32,430 nucleotides of DNA from Prauserella flavalba (GTDB lineage Bacteria; Actinomycetota; Actinomycetes; Mycobacteriales; Pseudonocardiaceae): contig NZ_MASU01000026.1 in assembly GCF_003202235.1 (NCBI RefSeq), forward strand, positions 1-32,430, in the 5' to 3' direction. Position numbers and translations under genes: made by a program. Of the stretch, positions 23,509-31,907 are shown piece after piece; position 1 is the first letter of the stretch, and every line of letters begins with the position of its first letter. The notes beneath the pieces are model-generated. The model made no database searches. It saw only the letters and a program-made list of their open reading frames with translations, and was not told the origin of the DNA.

Positions 23509-24190
23509 GCGGTTGGTGGCGTTCCCCCCTCGCGCCCCGCTGCTTGCGGGACCATGTTCCGGAGGTCGCCCTCCCAACATTGGCCCGCGTCTCGTTGCCG
23601 GGCGGAGCATGATCCCGAGAAATCCGTCCGGCAGCGAGGCACTATCTGGCACATCTCCGTGGTCCGCTGCCACGCACGTTGAGTGGGGAATTCACGTCGA
23701 CGCGGGGCTTCCCAGGACCGCTCGTCGAAACCGGTGCATGCTGCTGACGGTCGGCTGTGCTCGGTCGCTCCGGGTGGTCGACCACACGTAGCCGTGCGGC
23801 GCTCTGAGTCCTGCAAGCCCAGCAGGGACGCCTGCTGTTTCTGGTTCCGGGCCCGCGGAGTGCCTGGGGGAGGCTTCGCAACCACGCCAGGTAAGGCCGG
23901 GCTCTAAGACAATCCTGAGGTCGCATCGTTGGCTGGGAGCGGACTCCTCTATGTCCGTGCTCACTGGTTGGCCCTTCAGCTGAATGACGAGCCTACCGAG
24001 CGGCCGCTCGGCCTCACCACATGCGGCAAGGGTGCGCCGGAAGCGCGCGGCACCCAACGTGACGTGCACTTCCGGCAACCGACCACAACCACTACTCACG
24101 TCGAGGTCTGAGTCACCAACGGCAGGCATCTCCGACCTCTATCAACACATGACGTTACTGATTCACCCAGTGCTGGAGCCGAGGATGCGA
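23509..24190. other. 682-nt stretch without a recognised gene after an exact BlaI box
   Basis: Several short open frames cross it on both strands (for example plus 23513-23791, minus 23692-24129), but none has a ribosome binding site, coherent GC3 bias or a motif I recognise. The minus frame near 23990-24110 has mildly coding-like codon use. It may hold a decayed gene, an RNA, or a small protein. No strong terminator-like hairpin was noticed. Confidence 0.35.
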
Positions 24191-25240
24191 TCAGCCAACC
24201 ATGCGCCGGGCGCCGATCAGGTGTCCGTCGCCCTCCATCGATCGCACATCGACGAGTTGACCCTCGGTCGGCGCATCGACCATCTTGCCCTCACCGACGT
24301 ACATGCCGACATGGTGGATGTTGCTAGGGTTGCCAGTGCCGTCATCGTAGAACAGCAGGTCGCCGGGAAGCAGTGCGTCGAGGGAGACCGGCTTGCCCGC
24401 CCCCCATTGCTGCCGGCTGGTGCGCGGGATGTTGATGCCCGCCTGCGCATACGACCACGAGGTGAGACCCGAGCAGTCGAACTCGTTCGGACCGGTAGCC
24501 CCCCACTCGTACTCGGAACCACGCCGGGACAACGCAGCCTGGAGTGCGTCGTTGGCCGCGCCCGGAGGGCCGAGGTAACTGCCGGAGTCCTGCACCGTTT
24601 GAAGCTCTGCCTGCTCGGCCGTGCTGAGGTCGTCGAGGGCGGCCTCAACCTGTTCGATCTGTTCGTCGAGTCTTGCCTTGCGCCCCTCGAGCGTGCTCAC
24701 AGCACGCTCTGCTTCGACCGCGGCTTTGCCCGCCCGCTCCTGCGCTTCAGCAGCAGCGTTGCGGGCTGCATTGGCCTGATCCCTAATGCCGCTGAGCCGG
24801 TTCAAGACATCGGAGTTGTTGTTCGCGAGCACGCCCAGAGCCGACATCTGGTCCAGAAACTCCTGGCTGGAGTCGCTGGTAAGGATCGCCGACCACCGAG
24901 CGATACGGCCATTGCGGAAACTCGTGGACGCAAGGATGTCAACCTCGTCCCGGAATGACATCTCCGCACGCTGTGCCTGCTGCAGGGCTTGGTTCGCCCT
25001 GGCGAGTGCGCCGTTGGCATCGGCCAACTCCGCCTGCCGGCGCGTGAGCTGATCTTGGGCTTCGGACAGGTCTTCCTCGGCATCCGCCGCTTGTGCGCCC
25101 AGCTCTTGATAGCGCTCCATGGCGTCCGATGTGCCGTCCTGTGGCTGCGCGCTGGCAGGGAACGGAGTCAACGCGATCGTCAGCGCCACTGTGGCGACGG
25201 CGGTCTTGCTGATGGCGAAGCGGCGTGGGTACGCAGTCAC
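24191..25240 (-). CDS. NlpC/P60 (RipA-like) cell-wall hydrolase with coiled coil
   Basis: A 349-residue secreted protein. I use the GTG at 25240, preceded by GGAGAT about 9 nt upstream; the frame opens at 25270. A signal peptide ends near PASAQ, then a long Ala/Glu/Gln coiled coil (about 40-215), then a C-terminal NlpC/P60 domain with catalytic Cys256 in FDCSGLTSWSYAQAG and His310 in NIHHVGMYVG. This is the layout of RipA-type D,L-endopeptidases that cut peptidoglycan stem peptides. It is the second coiled-coil wall hydrolase of the window. A BlaI box lies 90 nt upstream, so it has its own promoter separate from the MFS gene. Confidence 0.92.
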   Translation of the reverse strand: MTAYPRRFAISKTAVATVALTIALTPFPASAQPQDGTSDAMERYQELGAQAADAEEDLSEAQDQLTRRQAELADANGALARANQALQQAQRAEMSFRDEVDILASTSFRNGRIARWSAILTSDSSQEFLDQMSALGVLANNNSDVLNRLSGIRDQANAARNAAAEAQERAGKAAVEAERAVSTLEGRKARLDEQIEQVEAALDDLSTAEQAELQTVQDSGSYLGPPGAANDALQAALSRRGSEYEWGATGPNEFDCSGLTSWSYAQAGINIPRTSRQQWGAGKPVSLDALLPGDLLFYDDGTGNPSNIHHVGMYVGEGKMVDAPTEGQLVDVRSMEGDGHLIGARRMVG

Positions 25241-25330
25241 GAGTGCTGGATCTCCTGGTGGTGTCGGCATTGCTCGCAGGACCGCCCCGCCGGTCCGAGG
25301 TCACAGTAGAGTAACGCCGCCGATCTTGTC

Positions 25331-25347
25331 CACTAGGAGACCTAGTA
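25331..25347. promoter_or_regulatory. BlaI box 12 (NlpC/P60 promoter)
   Basis: CACTA-ggagacc-TAGTA, one mismatch; the inner ACTAG/CTAGT arms are perfect. It lies between the MFS stop (25366) and the NlpC/P60 GTG. Confidence 0.65.
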
Positions 25348-25365
25348 CTAGGCGGGATCAGAGAT

Positions 25366-26613
25366 TCAGCTCACCGTCACAGCGCGGGGTTCCAGCCGGT
25401 CGGAGCGATTGAGCACATGCACGCCGGCCGCGCACATCCCGCCGACTGCGACGAGTGCCGCCCAAGGTACCCATGGTATTCCGCTGCTTCGTGCGAGATC
25501 AAGGGCCGCACCGGTGGCGAGATTACCGACCGCAATGCCGATACCGCAGATCGTGTTGTAAAGCCCGTAGTGAGTCGCGACGAACCGATCACCTGCCAGC
25601 GTGACGATGGTATCCATCTCGAATGGGAACACCACCACCGTGCCCAGTGTGAGCAGTGCGACGGATAGGGCCAGCGGCAGGAACGTCCAGACTTGACCCG
25701 GCGGGCTCGCCGCCGTGAGCAGCGGGGCGGTAAAGGCCAGGCCCATCAGCGATAGCCCTACGGTGAGGCACCGGCCATGATCCCAACGTTGGCGGCACCA
25801 CGCGGTGATTCGCAGCTGCCCCACGATGGCAAGTATTCCGGATATTCCGAAAAGGATTCCTACCTCGACGGTCCCCACGGTTTCCGAGCCGGCAAGCCTA
25901 CGTGTCTCCAGCGGCAGCGCCAAGTACACCTGAAATGACAGCACGTAGGAACCGATCATGGCTGCCGAGAACGCCAGGAACCGGCGGTTGGCCAGCGCGA
26001 CGCGCCAACCGGCAAGCAGTGAGTCATGCGCGTCGCGCGAGCGGCGTTCCGGCAATGATCGGATCTGCAGAACGGTCAGAACCAGGAACACGGCCGCGGC
26101 GACCAGACACGTGAGCTGGAACGCCACACCGGTCAAGGCGAGTCCGATCAAGGGGCCCAAGAGAATGCCCGACTGATAGAACACGTTGAACAATGCGAAG
26201 GCCTCGACGCGGCGATCTCCGGCATCTGCGGCGACATACGCCCGTACAGCGGGGTTGAACAGTGCCCCCGCGAACCCAGTAGCCACTGATGCCACTAGTA
26301 GAGCGGGGACAGAGTCGACCAGCCCGAGCATCGCGAAGCCCCCGGTCCGCAGGGCACAGCCGGCGACAATGAGCGGCTTGTAGCCGAAGCGGTCGGCCAG
26401 GCTGCCACCGAGCAGGAACATCCCCTGCTGGGAGAAGTTGCGGGCGCCGAGGATCAGACCCACCATCCAGCCAGCGAGCCCCAGGCCGAGCGACAGGTGT
26501 GCCGCCAGATACGGCATCAGCATGTAGAAGCCGATGTTGATCGTGAACTGGTTGAGCGCAAGGAGCTGGACCGGCCGGTCAAACGAGCGGAACTGGCGAA
26601 GAACGTCGGTCAT
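25366..26613 (-). CDS. MFS transporter
   Basis: A 415-residue protein of about twelve hydrophobic segments. The start is the ATG at 26613, which overlaps the stop of the PLP enzyme gene (ATGA), so the two are translationally coupled. The loop 2-3 motif of the major facilitator superfamily is present as [13 protein letters not shown], and the N-terminus reads [17 protein letters not shown], as in drug/metabolite exporters of the MdtH type. Coupling to a cysteine-synthase-like enzyme suggests that it exports the product of that enzyme, or an amino acid or thiol; this is inference. No substrate can be read from sequence. Confidence 0.85.
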   Translation of the reverse strand: MTDVLRQFRSFDRPVQLLALNQFTINIGFYMLMPYLAAHLSLGLGLAGWMVGLILGARNFSQQGMFLLGGSLADRFGYKPLIVAGCALRTGGFAMLGLVDSVPALLVASVATGFAGALFNPAVRAYVAADAGDRRVEAFALFNVFYQSGILLGPLIGLALTGVAFQLTCLVAAAVFLVLTVLQIRSLPERRSRDAHDSLLAGWRVALANRRFLAFSAAMIGSYVLSFQVYLALPLETRRLAGSETVGTVEVGILFGISGILAIVGQLRITAWCRQRWDHGRCLTVGLSLMGLAFTAPLLTAASPPGQVWTFLPLALSVALLTLGTVVVFPFEMDTIVTLAGDRFVATHYGLYNTICGIGIAVGNLATGAALDLARSSGIPWVPWAALVAVGGMCAAGVHVLNRSDRLEPRAVTVS

Positions 26614-27701
26614 CGATTGGCTCCAGGAGTGGCTGCGACTGGGTCGACCACGGTCGTGCAGCGAGTCCAACGCTGGACCTCGCGTTCGCGGGGATGCGCG
26701 ATTGTGTCAGGCTCGGCTGGTGGCGGTGCGTCCAGCAATCGGTGTTCGGCGCAGAAGGTGTCGTTGTAGACGGTGTCGAAGTAGCGTTGTGGACCGTCGG
26801 GGAAGATCGCGGCGATCCGAACGTCTGGGGACTGGGTACGTGCGAGCCAGCCCGCCACGAGGGCGACAGCGCCGACGCTCCAGCCACCGGTCGCGTACTG
26901 GGCGGCCGCGAGCCTGCGACAGGTGATCACAGATTCGCCCGGACTTACCCAATGCACCTCGTTGAACGCCTCGTAATCGACGTTGCGTGGATAGATGCTT
27001 GACCCTAGACCCCGCATCAGACGGGCACGCGCGGGCTGGCCGAAGATTGTCGAGCCGACCGTGTCGACGCCGACGAGCTGCAGGTTCGGGTTGACGCGGC
27101 GCAACTCCCGCGCCACGCCGGCCGAGTGTCCACCAGTGCCCACCGAGCAGACCAGCACATCGATTCGATCGAGCTGCGCGGTGAGTTCGCTGGCAAGCGG
27201 CGCGTAGGCGTCCACGTTGTCCGGGTTGTTGTACTGGTCCGGGCAGAACGATCCGGGGTTCTCGGCCAGCAACTGCGAGACCCGATCGCGGCGCGCCTGT
27301 TGCCACCCCCCGGTGGGGTGGGGACGGTCCACGATGTCGACGCGTGCCCCATAGGCGAGCAGCAGGCGGTGCACGATCGGCTCCATGCCCGGATCAGCGA
27401 CGAGCGCTACCGGATGTCCATACACGATCCCGGCGAGCGCCAATCCGAGGCCGAGCGTGCCGCTGGTCGACTCGACGATCAGTCCGTCGGGACGTAGCGC
27501 GCCACAAGCGCGGGCGCGAGCGACCATGTGCAGGGCGGGGCGGTCCTTCATCCCGCCAGGGTTCTGACCTTCGAGTTTGGCCCAGAAGCCCTTGCCGTCG
27601 TGATTGAACGGCTCGTCGATCCACACCACCGGCGTATTGCCTACCGTTTCCGCGCGGCGGGCGCGCGCCTGGGCAGGCCGGAGCAGGACAGGCGAAAGCA
27701 T
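26610..27701 (-). CDS. PLP-dependent cysteine synthase family enzyme
   Basis: A 363-residue fold-type II PLP enzyme. The Schiff-base lysine is K52 in [14 protein letters not shown], and the phosphate-binding glycine loop is VGTGGHSAG near residue 195. It is longer than CysK (about 310) because of a C-terminal extension, with DAPPPAEPD and a basic end. Family members use O-acetyl- or O-phosphoserine with sulfide or an amine nucleophile; SbnA-type relatives make precursors of metal chelators. Which reaction applies is not decided here. It is the middle gene of a unit: His-rich protein, this enzyme, then MFS transporter by ATGA overlap. The Shine-Dalgarno (GGAAAC) is weak. Confidence 0.85.
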   Translation of the reverse strand: MLSPVLLRPAQARARRAETVGNTPVVWIDEPFNHDGKGFWAKLEGQNPGGMKDRPALHMVARARACGALRPDGLIVESTSGTLGLGLALAGIVYGHPVALVADPGMEPIVHRLLLAYGARVDIVDRPHPTGGWQQARRDRVSQLLAENPGSFCPDQYNNPDNVDAYAPLASELTAQLDRIDVLVCSVGTGGHSAGVARELRRVNPNLQLVGVDTVGSTIFGQPARARLMRGLGSSIYPRNVDYEAFNEVHWVSPGESVITCRRLAAAQYATGGWSVGAVALVAGWLARTQSPDVRIAAIFPDGPQRYFDTVYNDTFCAEHRLLDAPPPAEPDTIAHPREREVQRWTRCTTVVDPVAATPGANR

Positions 27702-27761
27702 TGAGTTTCCGTTTCTGTGGAGTGCTGAGTTGAGCTGGACGAAGCAGGACGAAGCCTGCGA

Positions 27762-28187
27762 TCAGCGCCTCAACACGCACAGCGCGTGCAACACACCGCG
27801 TCCCCAGCAACCCTCGGGCGCGCACGATCGTATTCCGCAGCGCGGTGTTCGCGAGATTCTGCCAGCGGTGCCGCTTCTGCTGAGCAGCACCAGCGGCAAC
27901 GCGACCGACACGAGAAGCGAACCGTCATGTGAACGTGATGGAGCGAGATACTGCGGATGTGCTGAGTGTTCCGAGTGTTCCGGGTCGGTCTCGTGCTCGC
28001 AGTTGTTCGACGATTGCTGGTGACCGTGTGTTGTGACAGCAGCATGTGCTTGATCGGCATGCTCGTGACCATCGATACACGGTGAGGTATGAAGCGCCAG
28101 GCACGCGAAGAGCACACCGAGCGCCAACCCGAGATGGGCATACACGCGTGCACGCGTCGCGTTCTGCTGACGTCTCACAGTTTCCAC
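27762..28187 (-). CDS. Small His-rich DUF6153-like membrane protein
   Basis: A 141-residue protein starting at GTG (28187); an internal start is possible. A membrane helix (about 18-36, LGLALGVLFACLALHTSP) is followed by an extracytoplasmic stretch very rich in His, including DGHEHADQAHAAVTTHGHQQ, then EHETDPEHSEHSAHP. A second hydrophobic segment follows (SLLVSVALPLVLL), and a Cys-containing tail. The layout parallels the protein at 3183-3596. His-rich loops suggest binding of zinc, copper or nickel. It lies 60 nt upstream of the PLP enzyme gene and 130 nt downstream of a BlaI box, and probably heads that unit. Confidence 0.7.
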   Translation of the reverse strand: METVRRQQNATRARVYAHLGLALGVLFACLALHTSPCIDGHEHADQAHAAVTTHGHQQSSNNCEHETDPEHSEHSAHPQYLAPSRSHDGSLLVSVALPLVLLSRSGTAGRISRTPRCGIRSCAPEGCWGRGVLHALCVLRR

Positions 28188-28317
28188 AACCTACCGGTGA
28201 ACGCGTCGGATCAAGGGAGCCGGACGCCCCGTTCACCCGGTCGTGGGTCGGACTCATGTCGTGTCACAGTGCAGGTTTTCCTTTGCTGGGTAACAGGTTT
28301 ACCGCGAATGCATCGTC

Positions 28318-28334
28318 TACTAGGCGCGATCGTA
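28318..28334. promoter_or_regulatory. BlaI box 13 (His-rich protein - PLP enzyme - MFS unit)
   Basis: TACTA-ggcgcga-TCGTA, one mismatch. It lies 130 nt upstream of the His-rich protein start. The rest of 28188-28680 shows no convincing gene. Confidence 0.55.
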
Positions 28335-28683
28335 AGATCATCCACATGGGGTGGGCGCCGACCATGCTAGGGACATGAGTCGGGCGCACGCGCAGGTATG
28401 TGGCGCAGCGCACCACGTAGTCAACGAGTGCCCGTCATGCCGGCCGGGTTGATCTTGACGGGCACACCTGATGGTGGCTGTGCAGAGTCGCCGTTCCCTC
28501 TGGAAGATGTAGCAGGCCAGTGCGCTGCGACCTGGCTCGCAGCTCTGGGGAGTGAGGTGCTTGGCGTTCACGATATGGATTGCCAGGCGGAGGAGTCGAG
28601 TCATGGCGCAACCGAGCCCCGGCTCGTCAGTCCCGGGCGGGGGAGTGGAAATCGGACGACGTGCCGTTGACGTGCTCGCCCCG

Positions 28684-28940
28684 TTACCCGGTCGAGGCCG
28701 TCCGGCTATGCCCTTCTGCGGAACAACAACCGGCAATTAAACATCTGGTGACACTTGCTCGCGAGGCGATCGAGTCGCCGTTTACTGACCCGCCGCGCCG
28801 AGCGGGCCCCAGCCCGGCGCGTCGTACGGCCAACAGGATCGCCCCGATGAACTCGGGCGCCTCGGAAGCCAGGGTCGCAACCTTCAACTTCGTGGCCGCG
28901 AACCGCAGGTGTGAGCGAACGTCCTCGTGACCTCATAGTG
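28684..28940 (-). pseudogene. Fragment of a Na+/Ca2+-type cation exchanger gene
   Basis: Within a short minus-strand frame, LASEAPEFIGAILLAVRRAG (about 28805-28870) matches the conserved alpha-repeat of the sodium/calcium-type exchanger family, where LASEAPEF is characteristic. Sequence upstream (HLRFAATKLKV) and downstream is degenerate or frame-shifted, and no start or full-length frame exists. It is probably a remnant of a deleted gene next to the DUF418-like gene. Confidence 0.5.
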
Positions 28941-28946
28941 ATCACG

Positions 28947-30026
28947 TCACAGGGGTTCTCTAGACCGCGGATGGTGGAGGCGGATGTTGACCAGCCGCTC
29001 CAACGGTCCCCGCCCTAACCGGCGATGCCACATCATCGAGACCGCGATCGTACCCGTCGACAGTGCGGCAAGCGGCCAGTTCGAGGTGGGAGACTGGACC
29101 GAATCGGGGCCCAGCAAGGCGATCACGACGATCTGGCCGCTGTAGGCGGTCAACGGCATAGTCCCCGCGGCCGCGAGCGGGTAGCTCGTGATCAGACCCC
29201 AATGCCAACGGGCCAGTAGCAGGCATAGACCCAGGATCGCGACGGCCACGCCGAGTGCACCACCCATGGCGAAGGGGGAAGTGGCGTGAGGCCGTATGGC
29301 CAGGAGCACGCCGGGCCATAGTCTGGTGTCCGCACCGGCTGAGGACGCGAGCGCCGCTCCGCTCCCGTAAGCCAACGCGGCCATACCGCAGCCGGCGAAC
29401 ACCAGTCCGGCTTGAACATCACGTCGCGGGAGGGGTAGTCGGCTCAGGGCAAGGCCGGCTAGAAGGTAGCCACAGTAAGCTACTGCGGGGTAGTAGCCGG
29501 TGACGAGCTCGCCCACCAGGTAAGTATCGATCGTGGGCCCCGTTTGGCTGGTGAGCACCTGTCTCAGAGACGCAACAACCAGCGTGCCGAAGAGTAGTGC
29601 TGCCGCAGTGCCTACCCAAAGCGTGCGGGTGCGTGACCACAACAACGGCAACGCGAGGACGAACAACATGCCATAGGTTGGCAAGATCACCGCGACCGGC
29701 GACCCGGCTGTCATTAACACCAGGCCTAGTGCGCAGACCAGAACGGCGCGCAACGCGATTTGGACCCGCAGTGTCCCGCGCGTGTGGTCGGGCGCATTGC
29801 CCGTCAGTAGGCCGAGACCGACCCCGGCCAGCACTGCGAACAGCACGGCAGATCTCCCGTCGAAAATCCACATCCAACGCGCGCTCGCGCTGGTGGTGTC
29901 CGTTTTGTCGGCACCGAGGTGCGCGACGAGCATGCCGATGACCGCAACCCCTCGGGCTACGTCGACGCCGACCAGCCGGGGGCGAGCGGCGGCTGGCGGC
30001 GCAGCCACGCCAGCGTGTTGGTCCAT
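28947..30026 (-). CDS. DUF418/HGSNAT-type membrane acyltransferase-like protein
   Basis: A 359-residue polytopic membrane protein. The ATG at 30026 has AGGAG 6 nt upstream; the frame opens at 30077. The N-terminal signature RLVGVDVARGVAVIGMLVAHLG is typical of the heparan-alpha-glucosaminide N-acetyltransferase/DUF1624 and DUF418 proteins, and the C-terminus has the matching HRRLGRGPLERLV. About ten membrane helices are expected. Members are thought to acylate envelope sugars or other extracytoplasmic acceptors, but most are uncharacterised. It has its own exact BlaI box and may modify cell-wall glycans along with the wall hydrolases of the region. Confidence 0.8.
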   Translation of the reverse strand: MDQHAGVAAPPAAARPRLVGVDVARGVAVIGMLVAHLGADKTDTTSASARWMWIFDGRSAVLFAVLAGVGLGLLTGNAPDHTRGTLRVQIALRAVLVCALGLVLMTAGSPVAVILPTYGMLFVLALPLLWSRTRTLWVGTAAALLFGTLVVASLRQVLTSQTGPTIDTYLVGELVTGYYPAVAYCGYLLAGLALSRLPLPRRDVQAGLVFAGCGMAALAYGSGAALASSAGADTRLWPGVLLAIRPHATSPFAMGGALGVAVAILGLCLLLARWHWGLITSYPLAAAGTMPLTAYSGQIVVIALLGPDSVQSPTSNWPLAALSTGTIAVSMMWHRRLGRGPLERLVNIRLHHPRSREPL

Positions 30027-30102
30027 GCTCGCTCCTGTGGGAATTGACTTTGTGGCCGGTGGAGCGAGTTGCCGCACCCCAGGCAGTGAAACCCGTACGA
30101 TT

Positions 30103-30119
30103 TACTATCGTAGATAGTA
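30103..30119. promoter_or_regulatory. BlaI box 14 (DUF418-like gene)
   Basis: TACTA-tcgtaga-TAGTA, exact. It lies 76 nt upstream of the ATG at 30026. Read on the minus strand it begins with TACTAT, a good -10 hexamer. It is the rightmost box; the IS30 remnant begins within about 85 nt. Confidence 0.78.
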
Positions 30120-30201
30120 GCTATGCGGCTTCGGTCGATGTCCTGGGCCTGTGTGATCCGCTTGGGCTTCGTTCTCATCGCTAGCGGGCCGGAGTTTGCG
30201 C

Positions 30202-31181
30202 TCACCCTTCAGCCAGGTGCCGAGATATCCGGTCGTGATGCGCCATCTCCGAGCCCTGGTCCCAGGTCTGTGTGAGCCGGACAGCCAATGGCAGCTGGCC
30301 GAAGCAGGTGGCGAGGGCGTCGCTGACCGCAGCGGCCGCGTGGCGATCGGGCAGGCGGACGAGCCGGAGGTAGCGGCTGGTGCGACAGACCAGCGTGGCG
30401 ATCGCTGAGCGGTTGCCACGGCCGACGATGAGGTCGCCTTCCCAATCTCCGATCCGGGTCCTGTCCGCGACGACGGCCGGGCGCCGGTCGATCGGTGTGC
30501 CCGGGATGGTGAACCGCGGTCGGCGTTGGTCAGGGCGTCGACGGCGTTTGCGCAGCGGCCGACCGGTGCGCAGCCGCTTGGTCAGCTCGCGGGTGAGCCC
30601 GCCACGCCCGCCGAGATAAAGCGCCTGGTAGATGGTCTCGTGGCAGATGTGCCAGGCTCTCCGGCCCGGAAACTCGGTGCGCAGTCAGGCCGCAATCTGT
30701 TCCGGGCTCCATTCAAGCTCCAGCTTGGCCTGCACGTGAGCCCGAAGGTCAGCGTTGGCCAGCAGCCGGCCGCGGCGTGGTCGGCGAGCTCGCTCGCGGG
30801 CGCGGGCATGGGCTATGTCGCCGTCGTAGGCGCGATCGTAGGAGGCGGTGTTGCGTCGCAGTTCCGGCTGATCGTGGACGGCGAACGGTCCAGCTGGGCT
30901 GCGATCGCGCACACACCGAGACCGTCACGGCGCAGCGCGGCGATCCGCTGCCGCTCCAGCAGGGATAGGTACCTGCCCGAGTGGGCTCGTTCGGGCAGCG
31001 TCAACGGGGGTAGTCCGCCGTTTTCCGCTCGCCATCGATAACCGGTCTTACGGCCAATGCCCAGCTGCCGACACGCCTCAACCGTGCCCACACCAGCGGC
31101 CAGCAGCTGCCAGTACTCCGACTCGATCTCCAGCCTGCGCTTGCGTCCACGCCTACCCATCAACACCCCGTATTTGATCAT
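30202..31181 (-). pseudogene. IS30-family transposase, frameshifted and truncated
   Basis: The minus strand encodes most of an IS30 transposase. N-terminal part: helix-turn-helix and Arg-rich region from MGRRGRKRR to AAQLDRSPSTISR. A one-base deletion near 30868 shifts the frame; the family then continues as ELRRNTASYDRAY. A TGA at 30685-30687 interrupts EQIAA*LRTEFPG. The catalytic core continues as RIGDWEGDLIVGRGNRSAIATL and TWDQGSEMAHHDR, giving two of the DDE aspartates. The frame then ends at 30202, and the third acidic residue region (NENTNGLLR in the family) is missing. The element is therefore inactive. I could not define its inverted repeats with confidence. Confidence 0.85.
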
Positions 31182-31622
31182 GGAGTGTTGCGACGAGATC
31201 TAGAACCCAAGAGACCACCCGGGTCAAGGTTCGCGAAGCGTTGACACGAGCTAGTCGAGTTGATGTTCAACCAGGCCGAGGTGCATGCCTTCTACGCGGC
31301 CATCCACGACCACGAGTTCGACGCCTCGGCCTACATCCACGCGTAACACACGGCACGACGACGCCCCCTCGACCGTCTTGGCGGAAGTCATGGGGCGTCG
31401 CTGCCTCTGAGGCCGGTATCGTCGCTCAAGCAGGCACGGTGTCTCGCCGAGTCGTCAGGTCTTCCCCGGCGTACGGTCGGCCTGGAGTCGCCGGTCCGTA
31501 CCACATCCCTACCTTCTCTCGCGTGGATTTCCTCATGACCGCCGCTCGACGGCACATCCTTGATCGCGATGTAGTCGGCCTCCACCGAGGTCGAGAACAA
31601 TTGTCCGGACACGCGTGAACTG
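31182..31622. other. Interval with a gene tail and terminator
   Basis: There is no complete gene. On the plus strand 31245-31346 encodes the end of an unknown protein, HELVELMFNQAEVHAF, then HDHEFDASAYIHA and a TAA; a stop just before it and the IS30 remnant on its left suggest the rest was lost. A hairpin follows at 31359-31400. The remaining 220 nt before the GntR gene show only short frames that I do not recognise. Confidence 0.45.
31359..31400 (+). terminator. Hairpin after the truncated plus-strand gene tail
   Basis: CGACGCCCC at 31359-31367 pairs with GGGGCGTCG at 31392-31400 (9 bp, 24-nt loop). It begins 13 nt after the TAA at 31344-31346. The position is right for an intrinsic terminator, though the loop is long and there is no U-tract. 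Confidence 0.45.
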
Positions 31623-31907
31623 TCATGCCAGGTACGTCCCGTTCGGATACCGGACGACCAGGGTGCCGCGCTCAACAAGAATGTTGACGGCTCTCGTCAC
31701 CGTCTGGGTACTCACGCCGTACTCGCGGGCGAGTACTGTTCTGCTGGACAACTGATCTTGGAACTCGCCAGATCCAATACGCTCCGCCAGGTGGTCGAGA
31801 ACCTGCTTGTAGTCGTAGTCGATTCTCGATGGGTCGAGTGGATAGGTCGGCTTGGGACGAATCGGCATGACGTTGCCGCTGCCGCTGCCGTCCTGTTCAG
31901 GGTTCAC
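31623..31907 (-). CDS. GntR-type winged-helix regulator, DNA-binding domain only
   Basis: About 94 residues from the GTG at 31907; an ATG at 31940 and an internal ATG at 31868 are alternatives. The fold is a GntR winged helix: YKQVLDHLAERIGSGEF, then LSSRTVLAREYGVSTQTVTRAVNILVERGTLVVRYPNGTYLA. There is no effector domain, so it ends right after the wing. This size is typical of regulators on actinomycete integrative and conjugative elements (KorSA type) and of some small operon repressors. It overlaps the preceding gene by about 11 nt. The dyad at 32374-32395 is its likely operator, as inference. Confidence 0.78.
   Translation of the reverse strand: MNPEQDGSGSGNVMPIRPKPTYPLDPSRIDYDYKQVLDHLAERIGSGEFQDQLSSRTVLAREYGVSTQTVTRAVNILVERGTLVVRYPNGTYLA

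Noticed and set aside
23513-23791. 92-codon frame directly after the orphan box
   Set aside because: It has mixed third-position composition, no ribosome binding site, no hydrophobic or conserved motif; kept only as an unknown interval.
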